Source: an uncultured Tolumonas sp.
Lineage (GTDB): Bacteria; Pseudomonadota; Gammaproteobacteria; Enterobacterales; Aeromonadaceae
Reading direction: 5' to 3'
Length of the DNA stretch: 64,000 nucleotides
Assembly: GCF_963676665.1 (NCBI RefSeq)
Contig: NZ_OY781378.1
Coordinates: 372,001-436,000, forward strand
The notes under the pieces are model-generated. The model was given only the letters and a program-made list of their open reading frames with translations. It made no database searches and had not been told where the DNA came from. The first letter of the stretch is position 1. Every line of letters starts with the position of its first letter. The translations under genes were made by a program, and so were the position numbers. Positions 1 through 8,036 of this stretch are shown piece by piece.

Positions 1-10
1 CGCTTTCCGC

Positions 11-31
11 TTACACCACGGAATGGTGTAA
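11..31. promoter_or_regulatory. Perfect 8-bp inverted repeat upstream of ydiJ
   Basis: The half-sites TTACACCA and TGGTGTAA are separated by 5 bases and lie about 75 bp before the ydiJ start. The repeat has no T-run after it, so it looks more like an operator for a dimeric regulator than a terminator. The upstream gene is outside the window, so which gene it would control is not certain. Confidence 0.3.
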
Positions 32-104
32 TATGCATATATATCCACTCTCGTCGCTTGGATACTCAAATTTTTGATATCAGCACCATGATCAGGAAGA
101 CAGC

Positions 105-3100
105 ATGATCCCGAGACTGACACCCCAAGACAGCCTGAAACAACCGTATATTGCTTTTCTGGCGTCATTAACACGCGCCGGATTCAGCGGCGATATTGAC
201 TCTTCTTATTCCAGCCGTTTGGCGGTAGCGACTGATAACAGTGTATATCAGTGGTTACCGCAGGCGGTGGTGCACCCAAAAACCACTGACGATATCGCAT
301 TAATGCTGAAACTGGCATCAGAGCCGGTATATCGTCACATTACGTTTTCACCACGTGGTGGTGGTACAGGCACCAACGGTCAGTCGTTGAGCGATGGCAT
401 CATGGTCGATCTGTCGCTGTATATGACATCGGTATTAGAGTTGGATGTTGCGGCCCGTCGGGTCAAAGTGCAGGCGGGGTTAGTTAAAGATAAGCTGAAT
501 ACCACGCTGAAACCGCATGGTCTGTTTTTCTCGCCAGAACTGTCAACCAGTAACCGTGCAACGATTGGTGGCATGGTGAATACCGATGCGTCCGGTCAGG
601 GCTCGCTGAAATATGGTAAGACTTCGGATCACGTATTAGGCGTGCGTGCAGTTTTAATGGATGGTTCGGTAATCGAAGCTCTACCACTGCAAGGTGAGGC
701 TTTGCAGGCGAAACTGGCGCAGCAAGATCGGGAAGGTGAGATCTACCGTCTGGTATGGGATATCGCCCGAGGAAAACGTGCCGATATCGAAGCAACATTT
801 CCAAAACTAAACCGTTTTCTGACGGGCTATGATCTGACGCATGTCTATGATCCTGCTACTGAAATGTTGGATCTGAGCCGCTTGTTGTGTGGTTCGGAAG
901 GTACGTTAGCCTTTATTACGGAAATTTTACTCGATCTGACACCGATCCCGACTTATCGCGCATTGGTGAACATTAAATACGATAGTTTTGAATCTGCACT
1001 GCGTAACGCGCCATTAATGCTGGCTGCCGAAGCGATGTCGGTTGAAACCGTGGATTCGCGTGTATTGGATCTGGCGCGTTCTGATATTGTCTGGCATTCA
1101 GTGAAAAATTTGATCACCGATGTGCCGGGTAAAGAGATGATGGGCTTAAACATCGTCGAATACGCCGGTGCGGAGGCGAGAGAGCAGCAGCCTAAAATGC
1201 AGGCTCTGTGTCAGAAAATTGATGAACAGATGGCCGCAGGCAAAGCCGGCATTATCGGTTATCAAATCTGTGAAGATCTGAACAGCATCGAAGCTATTTA
1301 TGGCATGCGTAAAAAAGCAGTGGGTCTGCTGGGTAATGCGCCGGGGCGTAAGAAACCCGTGGCATTTACCGAAGATACTGCGGTGCCACCTGAAAAACTG
1401 GCTGATTTCATCATGGAATTCAGAGCATTACTGGATGAGCATCAATTAACTTATGGTATGTTCGGTCACGTTGATGCGGGCGTGTTGCATGTACGCCCAG
1501 CGCTGGATATGTGTGATCCGGAACAAGAAGTAACGCTGCGTAAAATCTCCGATCAGGTCGTAAAACTGACGGCGAAATACGGTGGTTTGATGTGGGGTGA
1601 GCATGGCCGTGGTTTCCGTTCCGAATATGGTCCAGAGTTTTTCGGCGAGTTGTTTGTTGAATTGCGCCGCATTAAAGGGGCGTTTGACCCAGATAACCGT
1701 CTGAACCCCGGCAAGATTTGTACGCCGGTAAATTCCAACGATGAGCTGGTTTCTGTCGATGCGACCAAACGCGGTGCGTATGATCGTCAGATCCCGGTGA
1801 AGATCCGCGATTCTTTTAAAGAAGCATTAGATTGTAACGGCAACGGTTTGTGTTTCACCTTTGAAACCAGCTCACCAATGTGCCCGTCATTTAAACTCAG
1901 TGGTGATCGCCGAGAATCACCGAAAGGGCGCGCAGGTTTAATGCGTGAATGGCTGCGTCAGTTGGAAGTACAAGGCGTGGATGTACTGACCGAAGAAGGG
2001 GCAATCCAACATGGTGTGTTCCGCTGGAAAGATTTGGTTGATCGGGCGATAAACACCTTTGCTAAACGCCGTGGTGAATATGATTTCTCGCATGAAGTGA
2101 TGGATGCCATGCAAAGCTGTCTGGCTTGTAAAGCCTGCTCTAGCCAATGTCCGATCAAGGTTGACGTGCCGGCATTCCGTTCTCGTTTCATGCAGGTATA
2201 TCATCAGCGTTATTTGCGCCCTGCGAAAGATTATTTCGTGGCAACTGTTGAAACTTATGCACCTCTCATGGCAAAAACGCCGGGAGCAGTGAACTTCTTT
2301 TTGAAACAAAACTGGGTGCAAAAACTCACTGAAAAAACCATCGGTATGGTGGATGTGCCTATTTTGAGTCAGCCGACGCTGAAACAGCATTTAGCCGGCC
2401 ATGAAGCATTACTGTTCCAGTTGGAAAAACTGGAAGCCATGTCGCCGGATGCACGCAAGAAAGTGGTATTGGTGGTCCAAGATCCATTTACCTCTTTCTA
2501 TGATGCTGATGTGGTGCGAGACCTGATCCTGTTGCTGGAAAAACTGGGTTACCGTCCATTATTGTTGCCGTTCAAACCTAACGGTAAACCGCAACATATC
2601 AAAGGGTTCCTGCGTAGTTTTGCCCGAACTGCAGCAGATAGCGCGCAGTTCTTGAATCGTTTACACAAGCTGAATGTGCCGATGATTGGCCCTGATCCGG
2701 CCATGGTGCTTTGTTATCGTGATGAATATGTTCGTGCGTTAGGTGATGCACGTGGTGATTTCAAAGTGCAATTACCGCAGGAGTGGTTACTGTCCGTGCT
2801 CGATTCGTTACCGCAAAAAGAGGCGAGTGATGAGACATTCTATCTGATGGGGCATTGCACCGAAAAAACCGCAGAGCCAAGCAGTAATGGTGATTGGGCG
2901 AAAGTATTTAGTCGCCTGGGTGCCAAATTGCAGCCGGTTGCTGTGGGATGTTGTGGTATGGCGGGGACGTATGGCCATGATGTTAAACATCTGGATGACT
3001 CGCGTCAGATCTACAAAAACAGCTGGCAACCGGCCTTGGCAAAATTGCCGACCTCGCAGGCACTGGCGACAGGTTATTCCTGCCGGAGTCAGGTAAAACG

Positions 3101-3155
3101 GATCGATGGTAATAAACTGAAACATCCGGTGCAGGCATTGTTAGCATTGCTGTGA
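105..3155 (+). CDS. ydiJ: FAD/Fe-S D-2-hydroxyacid dehydrogenase, YdiJ family
   Basis: This 1016-residue protein matches the length and plan of E. coli YdiJ (about 1018 residues), a flavin and iron-sulfur oxidoreductase that oxidises D-2-hydroxyacids such as D-2-hydroxyglutarate. An N-terminal FAD-binding (PCMH-type) domain carries the glycine-rich segment RGGGTGTNG near residue 85. A FAD-linked oxidase C-terminal domain follows. An Fe-S region has Cys577, Cys583 and Cys593 and then CLACKACSSQCP at residues 672-683. A C-terminal cysteine-rich domain contains GCCGMAG near residue 950. The ATG at 105 follows a short AGGAAGA site. A thioesterase gene (ydiI) lies 62 bp downstream on the same strand, the same pairing as in E. 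coli. Function is inferred from the family. Confidence 0.93.
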   Translation: MIPRLTPQDSLKQPYIAFLASLTRAGFSGDIDSSYSSRLAVATDNSVYQWLPQAVVHPKTTDDIALMLKLASEPVYRHITFSPRGGGTGTNGQSLSDGIMVDLSLYMTSVLELDVAARRVKVQAGLVKDKLNTTLKPHGLFFSPELSTSNRATIGGMVNTDASGQGSLKYGKTSDHVLGVRAVLMDGSVIEALPLQGEALQAKLAQQDREGEIYRLVWDIARGKRADIEATFPKLNRFLTGYDLTHVYDPATEMLDLSRLLCGSEGTLAFITEILLDLTPIPTYRALVNIKYDSFESALRNAPLMLAAEAMSVETVDSRVLDLARSDIVWHSVKNLITDVPGKEMMGLNIVEYAGAEAREQQPKMQALCQKIDEQMAAGKAGIIGYQICEDLNSIEAIYGMRKKAVGLLGNAPGRKKPVAFTEDTAVPPEKLADFIMEFRALLDEHQLTYGMFGHVDAGVLHVRPALDMCDPEQEVTLRKISDQVVKLTAKYGGLMWGEHGRGFRSEYGPEFFGELFVELRRIKGAFDPDNRLNPGKICTPVNSNDELVSVDATKRGAYDRQIPVKIRDSFKEALDCNGNGLCFTFETSSPMCPSFKLSGDRRESPKGRAGLMREWLRQLEVQGVDVLTEEGAIQHGVFRWKDLVDRAINTFAKRRGEYDFSHEVMDAMQSCLACKACSSQCPIKVDVPAFRSRFMQVYHQRYLRPAKDYFVATVETYAPLMAKTPGAVNFFLKQNWVQKLTEKTIGMVDVPILSQPTLKQHLAGHEALLFQLEKLEAMSPDARKKVVLVVQDPFTSFYDADVVRDLILLLEKLGYRPLLLPFKPNGKPQHIKGFLRSFARTAADSAQFLNRLHKLNVPMIGPDPAMVLCYRDEYVRALGDARGDFKVQLPQEWLLSVLDSLPQKEASDETFYLMGHCTEKTAEPSSNGDWAKVFSRLGAKLQPVAVGCCGMAGTYGHDVKHLDDSRQIYKNSWQPALAKLPTSQALATGYSCRSQVKRIDGNKLKHPVQALLALL

Positions 3156-3217
3156 TATTAAAAGCAATCACCTGAAAAATAGCACTGTCTAAATAGAGCA
3201 AACGGAGAGAAAACGCG

Positions 3218-3652
3218 GTGATTTGGCAACGAGATTTTACACTGGCGAGTTTAAATGCCGGTTCGGTAAATACACTGGTCGCTCATCTCGGTATCGAGTA
3301 CACCGCGTTTGGTGATGACTATCTGCAGGCAACAATGCCGGTTGATAGTCGCACCCATCAACCGTTTGGTATGTTGCATGGCGGTGCGTCTGTTGTACTG
3401 GCGGAAACGCTGGGTTCTGTGGCGGGGAATCTGTGTGTACCCCGCACACACTGTTGTGTCGGGCTGGATATCAACGCCAATCACCTGCGCGCAAAGCGCG
3501 ATGGTCTGGTCACGGGCACTGCACGTCCGATTCATCTGGGGTCAACGACACAAGTTTGGCAGATCAATCTGCACGATGAACGGGAACGCTTGTTATGCAC
3601 GAGTCGGCTGACATTGGCCGTGCTTTCCCAGAAAAAAAGAACTGTGAAGTAA
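3218..3652 (+). CDS. ydiI: Hotdog-fold acyl-CoA thioesterase, YdiI/MenI type
   Basis: The 144-residue protein is a hotdog-fold thioesterase of the PaaI/YdiI group. The segment GMLHGGASVVLAETLGS holds the family's active-site region, with a His-Gly-Gly and the catalytic Glu. In E. coli the homologue (MenI) hydrolyses 1,4-dihydroxy-2-naphthoyl-CoA in menaquinone synthesis, but the family is promiscuous. The start is GTG at 3218, preceded by GGAGA; no in-frame ATG gives a better start. It lies downstream of ydiJ with no terminator between them, so the two are probably co-transcribed. Confidence 0.85.
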   Translation: MIWQRDFTLASLNAGSVNTLVAHLGIEYTAFGDDYLQATMPVDSRTHQPFGMLHGGASVVLAETLGSVAGNLCVPRTHCCVGLDINANHLRAKRDGLVTGTARPIHLGSTTQVWQINLHDERERLLCTSRLTLAVLSQKKRTVK

Positions 3653-3883
3653 TTGTTACAAGCAAAAATTGTAAATTGGCTGTATAATAACCAGCGTAAA
3701 AGAGAGTCGAGTAAGAGACCGTGTAAGCCCACCCGTCTGAAAACTTCTGAAATTGCTGCGATAACTATCACATTTTTGGCGACAAAGCTCGCTCAATGTG
3801 TATAATCGCCACCCATTTCTTTGTTCGGGCCAGCAGCGTCTCCCTCGCTAAGTGCCCATCCTTGTAGAGTAGTGAAAATAAAT
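3653..3883 (+). other. Upstream region of deaD with two TATAAT hexamers
   Basis: The 231 bp between ydiI and deaD contain TATAAT at 3683-3688 and at 3801-3806. Neither has a good -35 at standard spacing. The second would give a leader of about 75 nt and is the likelier deaD promoter. The ORF can be extended to an upstream start at 3821, but that start lacks a ribosome site and the extension is not family-like. Confidence 0.35.
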
Positions 3884-5788
3884 ATGACTGATACTGAAAA
3901 ATTGCCGAGCTTTAGCGAGCTGGGGTTAGCTGCGCCTATTCTGAAAGCCATAACCGCTGTGGGTTATGAAGATCCATCACCGATCCAAGCTGCTTCAATT
4001 CCACCATTGTTGGAAGGTCGTGACCTGTTGGGTCAGGCGCAAACTGGTACAGGTAAAACCGGTGCGTTTGCTCTGCCAATCCTGTCGCGTCTGAATTTAA
4101 CTCAGATGGATACTCAGGTGCTGATCTTGGCACCAACACGTGAACTGGCTATTCAGGTTGCTGAAGCTTGCCAGAGCTATGCGCAATTTATCCCTGATTT
4201 CCATGTACTGCCTATCTATGGTGGTTCATCTTACGATTCACAACTGCGCGCACTGCGCCGTGGTGCCCAAGTTGTTGTGGGTACTCCTGGCCGTGTTATG
4301 GACATGATGCGTCGCGGTAAACTGGACCTGTCTGCACTGAAAACATTGGTGCTGGACGAAGCAGACGAAATGTTGCGTATGGGCTTTATCGATGACGTGG
4401 AATGGGTTATCGAACAATGTCCATTAGATCGTCAGATCGCGCTGTTCTCTGCCACTATGCCAGAACAGATCCGCCGTATTGCACATCGTCACCTGAAATC
4501 CCCAGTGGAAATCAAAATCGCGTCTAAAACCAGCACTGCGACTAACATCCGTCAGCGTTACTGGTTAGTTTCTGGCTTGCATAAGTTGGATGCGATGACT
4601 CGTATGTTGGAAGTGGAACAATACGATGGTTTGCTGGTGTTCGTGCGTACTAAAACTGCGGCTGAAGAGTTAACAACTAAACTGTCTGCTCGCGGTCACT
4701 CTTGTGAAGCACTGCACGGTGATATCCCGCAGAAACTGCGTGAACGGACTGTAGAAAAACTGAAAGCTGGCCAGATCGACATTCTGATCGCAACTGACGT
4801 TGCGGCCCGTGGTCTGGACGTAGAGCGTATTACTCACGTTGTGAACTACGATATTCCTTACGATACAGAGTCTTACGTTCACCGTATCGGCCGTACTGGT
4901 CGTGCGGGTCGTACTGGTGATGCGATTCTGTTTGTTGCGCCACGTGAACGTCGTATGTTGCGCATGATTGAACAGGCTACCCGCCAACCAATCGAGCCAA
5001 TGCAGATGCCAACGGCGAAAGATATCAACAAACATCGTTTGGAACGCTTTAAACAGCAGATCCGTGAAACGCTGGATTCTGAGCAAGATTTGCAACCATT
5101 CCAACAGATCATCAATGAGTTCCTGGAAGACGAAAGCACTGATCCATTAGATTTGTGTGCGGCGCTGGCGAAAATGGTACAGGGTGATGAGCCACTGTTC
5201 ATGAACGAAAAAGAGCCAGAACCATTCCAACGTATGGACGACCGTAATGATCGTGGTGGTGACCGTTTTGAACGCGGTGGCCGTAATGATCGTGGCGGTG
5301 ACCGCTTTGAACGTGGTGACCGTCCTGAGCGCAGCGAACGTCGTTCACGTGCGCCGGAAGGCCCAACTTCGCGTTACAAACTGCATGTTGGTCATGAACA
5401 TGGCGTGAAACCAGGCCAAATCGTGGGCGCTATTGCTAACGAAGCCGGTATCGACAGCAAGTTCATTGGTCATATCGAAATTTATAACGATTTCACTACT
5501 GTTGACCTGCCAGAAGGTATGCCTGCAGAAGTCATGAACACATTGAAGAAAGCGCGCGTTTGTCAGCGTCCGCTGGATATCGAATTGTTCACCGGTGAAG
5601 TGCCAGAGTCTGCTCGTCGTGCCCGTCCATCATTCGGTGATCGTCGTCCACCTCGCGCTGATGGCGCTCGCAACGAAGGTCGTGGTGACCGTCCGTTCAA
5701 GAGCCGTTCTTCTGGCGACCGCACTGATCGTCCGCAACACCGTGATGGTGGCGCAGGCGCCGGTAGCAAGTTCCGCCGCGATCGTTAA
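3884..5788 (+). CDS. deaD: ATP-dependent DEAD-box RNA helicase DeaD (CsdA)
   Basis: This 634-residue cold-shock RNA helicase (E. coli DeaD about 629) unwinds RNA during ribosome assembly and mRNA decay. The Q-motif region is at residues 10-40, Walker A QTGTGKT at 53-59, PTRELA near 84, DEAD at 158-161, SAT at 189-191 and the motif VI segment HRIGRTGRAGR near 325. A DbpA-like RNA-binding domain (around SRYKLHVGHEHG to the ELFTGEV segment) follows, flanked by Arg/Gly/Asp-rich tracts. The start is set at MTDTEK because homologues begin there. A strong terminator follows the gene. Confidence 0.95.
   Translation: MTDTEKLPSFSELGLAAPILKAITAVGYEDPSPIQAASIPPLLEGRDLLGQAQTGTGKTGAFALPILSRLNLTQMDTQVLILAPTRELAIQVAEACQSYAQFIPDFHVLPIYGGSSYDSQLRALRRGAQVVVGTPGRVMDMMRRGKLDLSALKTLVLDEADEMLRMGFIDDVEWVIEQCPLDRQIALFSATMPEQIRRIAHRHLKSPVEIKIASKTSTATNIRQRYWLVSGLHKLDAMTRMLEVEQYDGLLVFVRTKTAAEELTTKLSARGHSCEALHGDIPQKLRERTVEKLKAGQIDILIATDVAARGLDVERITHVVNYDIPYDTESYVHRIGRTGRAGRTGDAILFVAPRERRMLRMIEQATRQPIEPMQMPTAKDINKHRLERFKQQIRETLDSEQDLQPFQQIINEFLEDESTDPLDLCAALAKMVQGDEPLFMNEKEPEPFQRMDDRNDRGGDRFERGGRNDRGGDRFERGDRPERSERRSRAPEGPTSRYKLHVGHEHGVKPGQIVGAIANEAGIDSKFIGHIEIYNDFTTVDLPEGMPAEVMNTLKKARVCQRPLDIELFTGEVPESARRARPSFGDRRPPRADGARNEGRGDRPFKSRSSGDRTDRPQHRDGGAGAGSKFRRDR
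5243..5320 (+). repeat. Tandem 39-bp repeat in deaD (two units)
   Basis: Units 5243-5281 and 5282-5320 encode RNDRGGDRFERGG and RNDRGGDRFERGD. They differ at only a few bases, mostly silent. They sit in the Arg/Gly/Asp-rich linker before the DbpA-like domain. Copy number could vary between strains. Confidence 0.8.
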
Positions 5789-5813
5789 TTCGCCCTAAAT
5801 AGCGAATAGAGTC

Positions 5814-5848
5814 AAAAAACCGCACAGCTTGCTGATGCGGTTTTTTTT
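5814..5848 (+). terminator. Rho-independent terminator of deaD
   Basis: The stem AAAAAACCGCA pairs with TGCGGTTTTTT around a short loop and is followed by T residues. It lies 26 bp after the deaD stop codon. Confidence 0.9.
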
Positions 5849-5881
5849 CGCCTGCGATTTAGTTAATGTTTTTTCAGCCAT

Positions 5882-5909
5882 AAAAAAAGGCATGAATATT
5901 CATGCCTTT
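5882..5909 (-). terminator. Terminator of the RsmB-family gene
   Basis: GGCATGAATATTCATGCC is a perfect palindrome. On the minus strand it is followed by a run of seven T, and it lies just after the stop codon of the minus-strand methyltransferase gene. Confidence 0.8.
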
Positions 5910-5926
5910 GTCGTTTTAATCGCGAA

Positions 5927-7138
5927 TCAATTGCGTTGAAGCAAGGCCATATAAAAACCATCAAAGCCGGTTTCTGCCGGGCTGATGGTTTGATCGCGGA
6001 TCAGTGAGAACTGGCCATCACATTCATTCAGGAATTTAGTCACCTGCTGTTGGTTTTCCGCAGGTAGCAGGCTGCAGGTGGCATACACCAGCTGACCACC
6101 GACTTTAACCATTTTGCTGTAGCGACGTAGAATGTCGGCCTGCAATTCCAGCAATACCGGTAAGCGTTCCGCGGTGTCGCGCCATTTGGTATCCGGGTTA
6201 CGTTTTAAAACACCTAAGCCGGAGCATGGCACGTCTAACAATACACGATCGGCACTTTCTTTCAGACGTTTGATGGTTTTGCTGCTTTCAATCAAACGCG
6301 GTTCGATATTGTGCGCACCAGCTCGACGCGCACGCAGACGCAGGTTGTCCACTTTCCACTGCTCTACGTCCATCGCTAACAAGCGGCCTTTACCAGCCAT
6401 CAATGCTGCCAGATGCAGTGTTTTGCCACCGGTACCGGCACAAGCATCGATAACGCGCATCCCTGGCTCCACACCAAGGAACGGTGCAATATGTTGTGAG
6501 CCGGCATCTTGCTGTTCAAACCAGCCATCTTTAAAGGCTTGAGTGCGAAACAGTGAACCGTTGGACGTCACTTCCAAGGCACCAGGTACACCCGGTACGG
6601 CACGGGTATCAATATGTTCCAGTTGCAGGCGATGTTGCAGCTGCGTTTCATCGCATTTCAATGTATTAACGCGGATATAGCGTTTGGCGGCATGCGTCAG
6701 CGCAGCGCGCTCTGCCGGCCATGCTTCACCCAGTTGTTCCTGACCCAACTGTTCCAGCCACTCAGGGCAGCCATCCCACAAGGCAGGTTGTGCTTTGGCC
6801 AATTCACGACGAGCTTCAAATACTTTTGTGTCACACAGATCAGACGCGCGTAAATTCGGTAATTGGCGGTTACGCAACAAGTGCCATTGGCAGATCAATG
6901 ATTGCACTGCGATACCGGTTTGATCCATTGAGACATCGGCCAGAAATGCCAACAGATTGAGGTGGCGCAAAATATCACCGACTGCGCCAATGACATGGAT
7001 CTGTGCCGCTTCCGGCATGGGTTCTGCTTTAAATTCCTGGGCAGTTGCGCGATCAACTGGTGATTTATCATTTAATACGGCAGACAGAATAGCTTGTACA
7101 GAGCCGCATTCCAGCGGAGTTAGGGCATAAGTGCGCAT
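5927..7138 (-). CDS. RsmB/NOP-family RNA (cytosine-5) methyltransferase
   Basis: This 403-residue SAM-dependent RNA m5C methyltransferase shows motif I DACAGTGGKT, motif IV DVPCSGLG with one catalytic cysteine, and motif VI YATCSLLPAEN with the second cysteine. The N-terminal ~170 residues are helical and not the NusB-like domain of RsmB; the C-terminus lacks the PUA-like extension of RsmF. It is therefore a RsmB-related paralogue whose substrate (rRNA or tRNA) cannot be told from sequence. The start MRTYALTP at 7138 was preferred to an upstream start at 7204, because the extension overlaps the region shared with the divergent pdxH promoter. It has its own terminator. Confidence 0.85.
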   Translation of the reverse strand: MRTYALTPLECGSVQAILSAVLNDKSPVDRATAQEFKAEPMPEAAQIHVIGAVGDILRHLNLLAFLADVSMDQTGIAVQSLICQWHLLRNRQLPNLRASDLCDTKVFEARRELAKAQPALWDGCPEWLEQLGQEQLGEAWPAERAALTHAAKRYIRVNTLKCDETQLQHRLQLEHIDTRAVPGVPGALEVTSNGSLFRTQAFKDGWFEQQDAGSQHIAPFLGVEPGMRVIDACAGTGGKTLHLAALMAGKGRLLAMDVEQWKVDNLRLRARRAGAHNIEPRLIESSKTIKRLKESADRVLLDVPCSGLGVLKRNPDTKWRDTAERLPVLLELQADILRRYSKMVKVGGQLVYATCSLLPAENQQQVTKFLNECDGQFSLIRDQTISPAETGFDGFYMALLQRN

Positions 7139-7294
7139 GGATAAAACCTGAATAGTGGGAATGTGAAGATCATAGAAGGTCACCTGCACGGAGACAAGAA
7201 ACATTACCGCGTTGCAGGCAATATCACAGACTTGTGATTAACAGTTATGCAGCGCACAATATTAGAATTTCGCATTAATGGGAAGAACAGAAAA

Positions 7295-7930
7295 ATGGAT
7301 ATTGCGGATTTACGTCGTGAATACCTGAAAGGCGGATTGCACCGCGAAGATTTGCCTGTGGATCCGATGGTTTTGTTTGAAAAATGGCTGCGTCAGGCTT
7401 GTGACGCTAAGCTGAGTGATCCGACTGCGATGAGCGTGGCGACAGTCGATGCAAACGGCCAGCCTTTTCAACGGATAGTGTTATTGAAGCATTATGATGC
7501 CGATGGTTTTGTGTTTTATACCAATCTGGGTAGCCGTAAGGCACAGCAGATCAAGGTGAATAACCATGTCAGCTTATTGTTCCCCTGGCACACGCTGGAA
7601 CGCCAGATCCATATCACCGGTGTCGCGGAACAGTTATCGCCATTGGAAGTTATCAAGTATTTCCATTCCCGCCCGAAAGACAGCCAGATCGCCGCATGGG
7701 TCAGCCAGCAATCCAGCCGGATTTCTGCCCGTAGTATGCTGGAAAGTAAATTTATGGAAATGCGTTCAAAATTTGCGAATGGTGAAGTTCCGGTTCCGAG
7801 TTTCTGGGGCGGTTATCGCATCCGTTTTGATAGCATTGAATTTTGGCAAGGTGGTGCTCATCGGTTGCATGACCGGTTCTTGTATCAGCGGCAGGGTGAT
7901 TTCTGGCATATTGACCGTCTGGCACCGTAA
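7295..7930 (+). CDS. pdxH: Pyridoxamine 5'-phosphate oxidase
   Basis: PdxH oxidises pyridoxamine or pyridoxine 5'-phosphate to pyridoxal 5'-phosphate with FMN and oxygen. The protein from [10 protein letters not shown] is 211 residues, close to E. coli PdxH (218). It carries the conserved segments [46 protein letters not shown] and the C-terminal HDRFLYQR and IDRLAP. A start at 7247 would add 16 residues unlike the family. The internal ATG at 7295 has GGAAG upstream. It is divergent from the methyltransferase gene and ends at a strong terminator. Confidence 0.95.
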   Translation: MDIADLRREYLKGGLHREDLPVDPMVLFEKWLRQACDAKLSDPTAMSVATVDANGQPFQRIVLLKHYDADGFVFYTNLGSRKAQQIKVNNHVSLLFPWHTLERQIHITGVAEQLSPLEVIKYFHSRPKDSQIAAWVSQQSSRISARSMLESKFMEMRSKFANGEVPVPSFWGGYRIRFDSIEFWQGGAHRLHDRFLYQRQGDFWHIDRLAP

Positions 7931-7957
7931 TGTGAACGGCAGAAGTATTCAAAAAAC

Positions 7958-7986
7958 AAAGCCCGCTGATATTCAGCGGGCTTTTT
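7958..7986 (+). terminator. Rho-independent terminator of pdxH
   Basis: GCCCGCTGA and its complement TCAGCGGGC form a stem followed by T5. It also separates pdxH from the convergent mscK gene. Confidence 0.9.
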
Positions 7987-8036
7987 AGTTTGCAGAGATC
8001 GAACACGAGGGATTTAAAATCCCTTGTGCTTATTCG

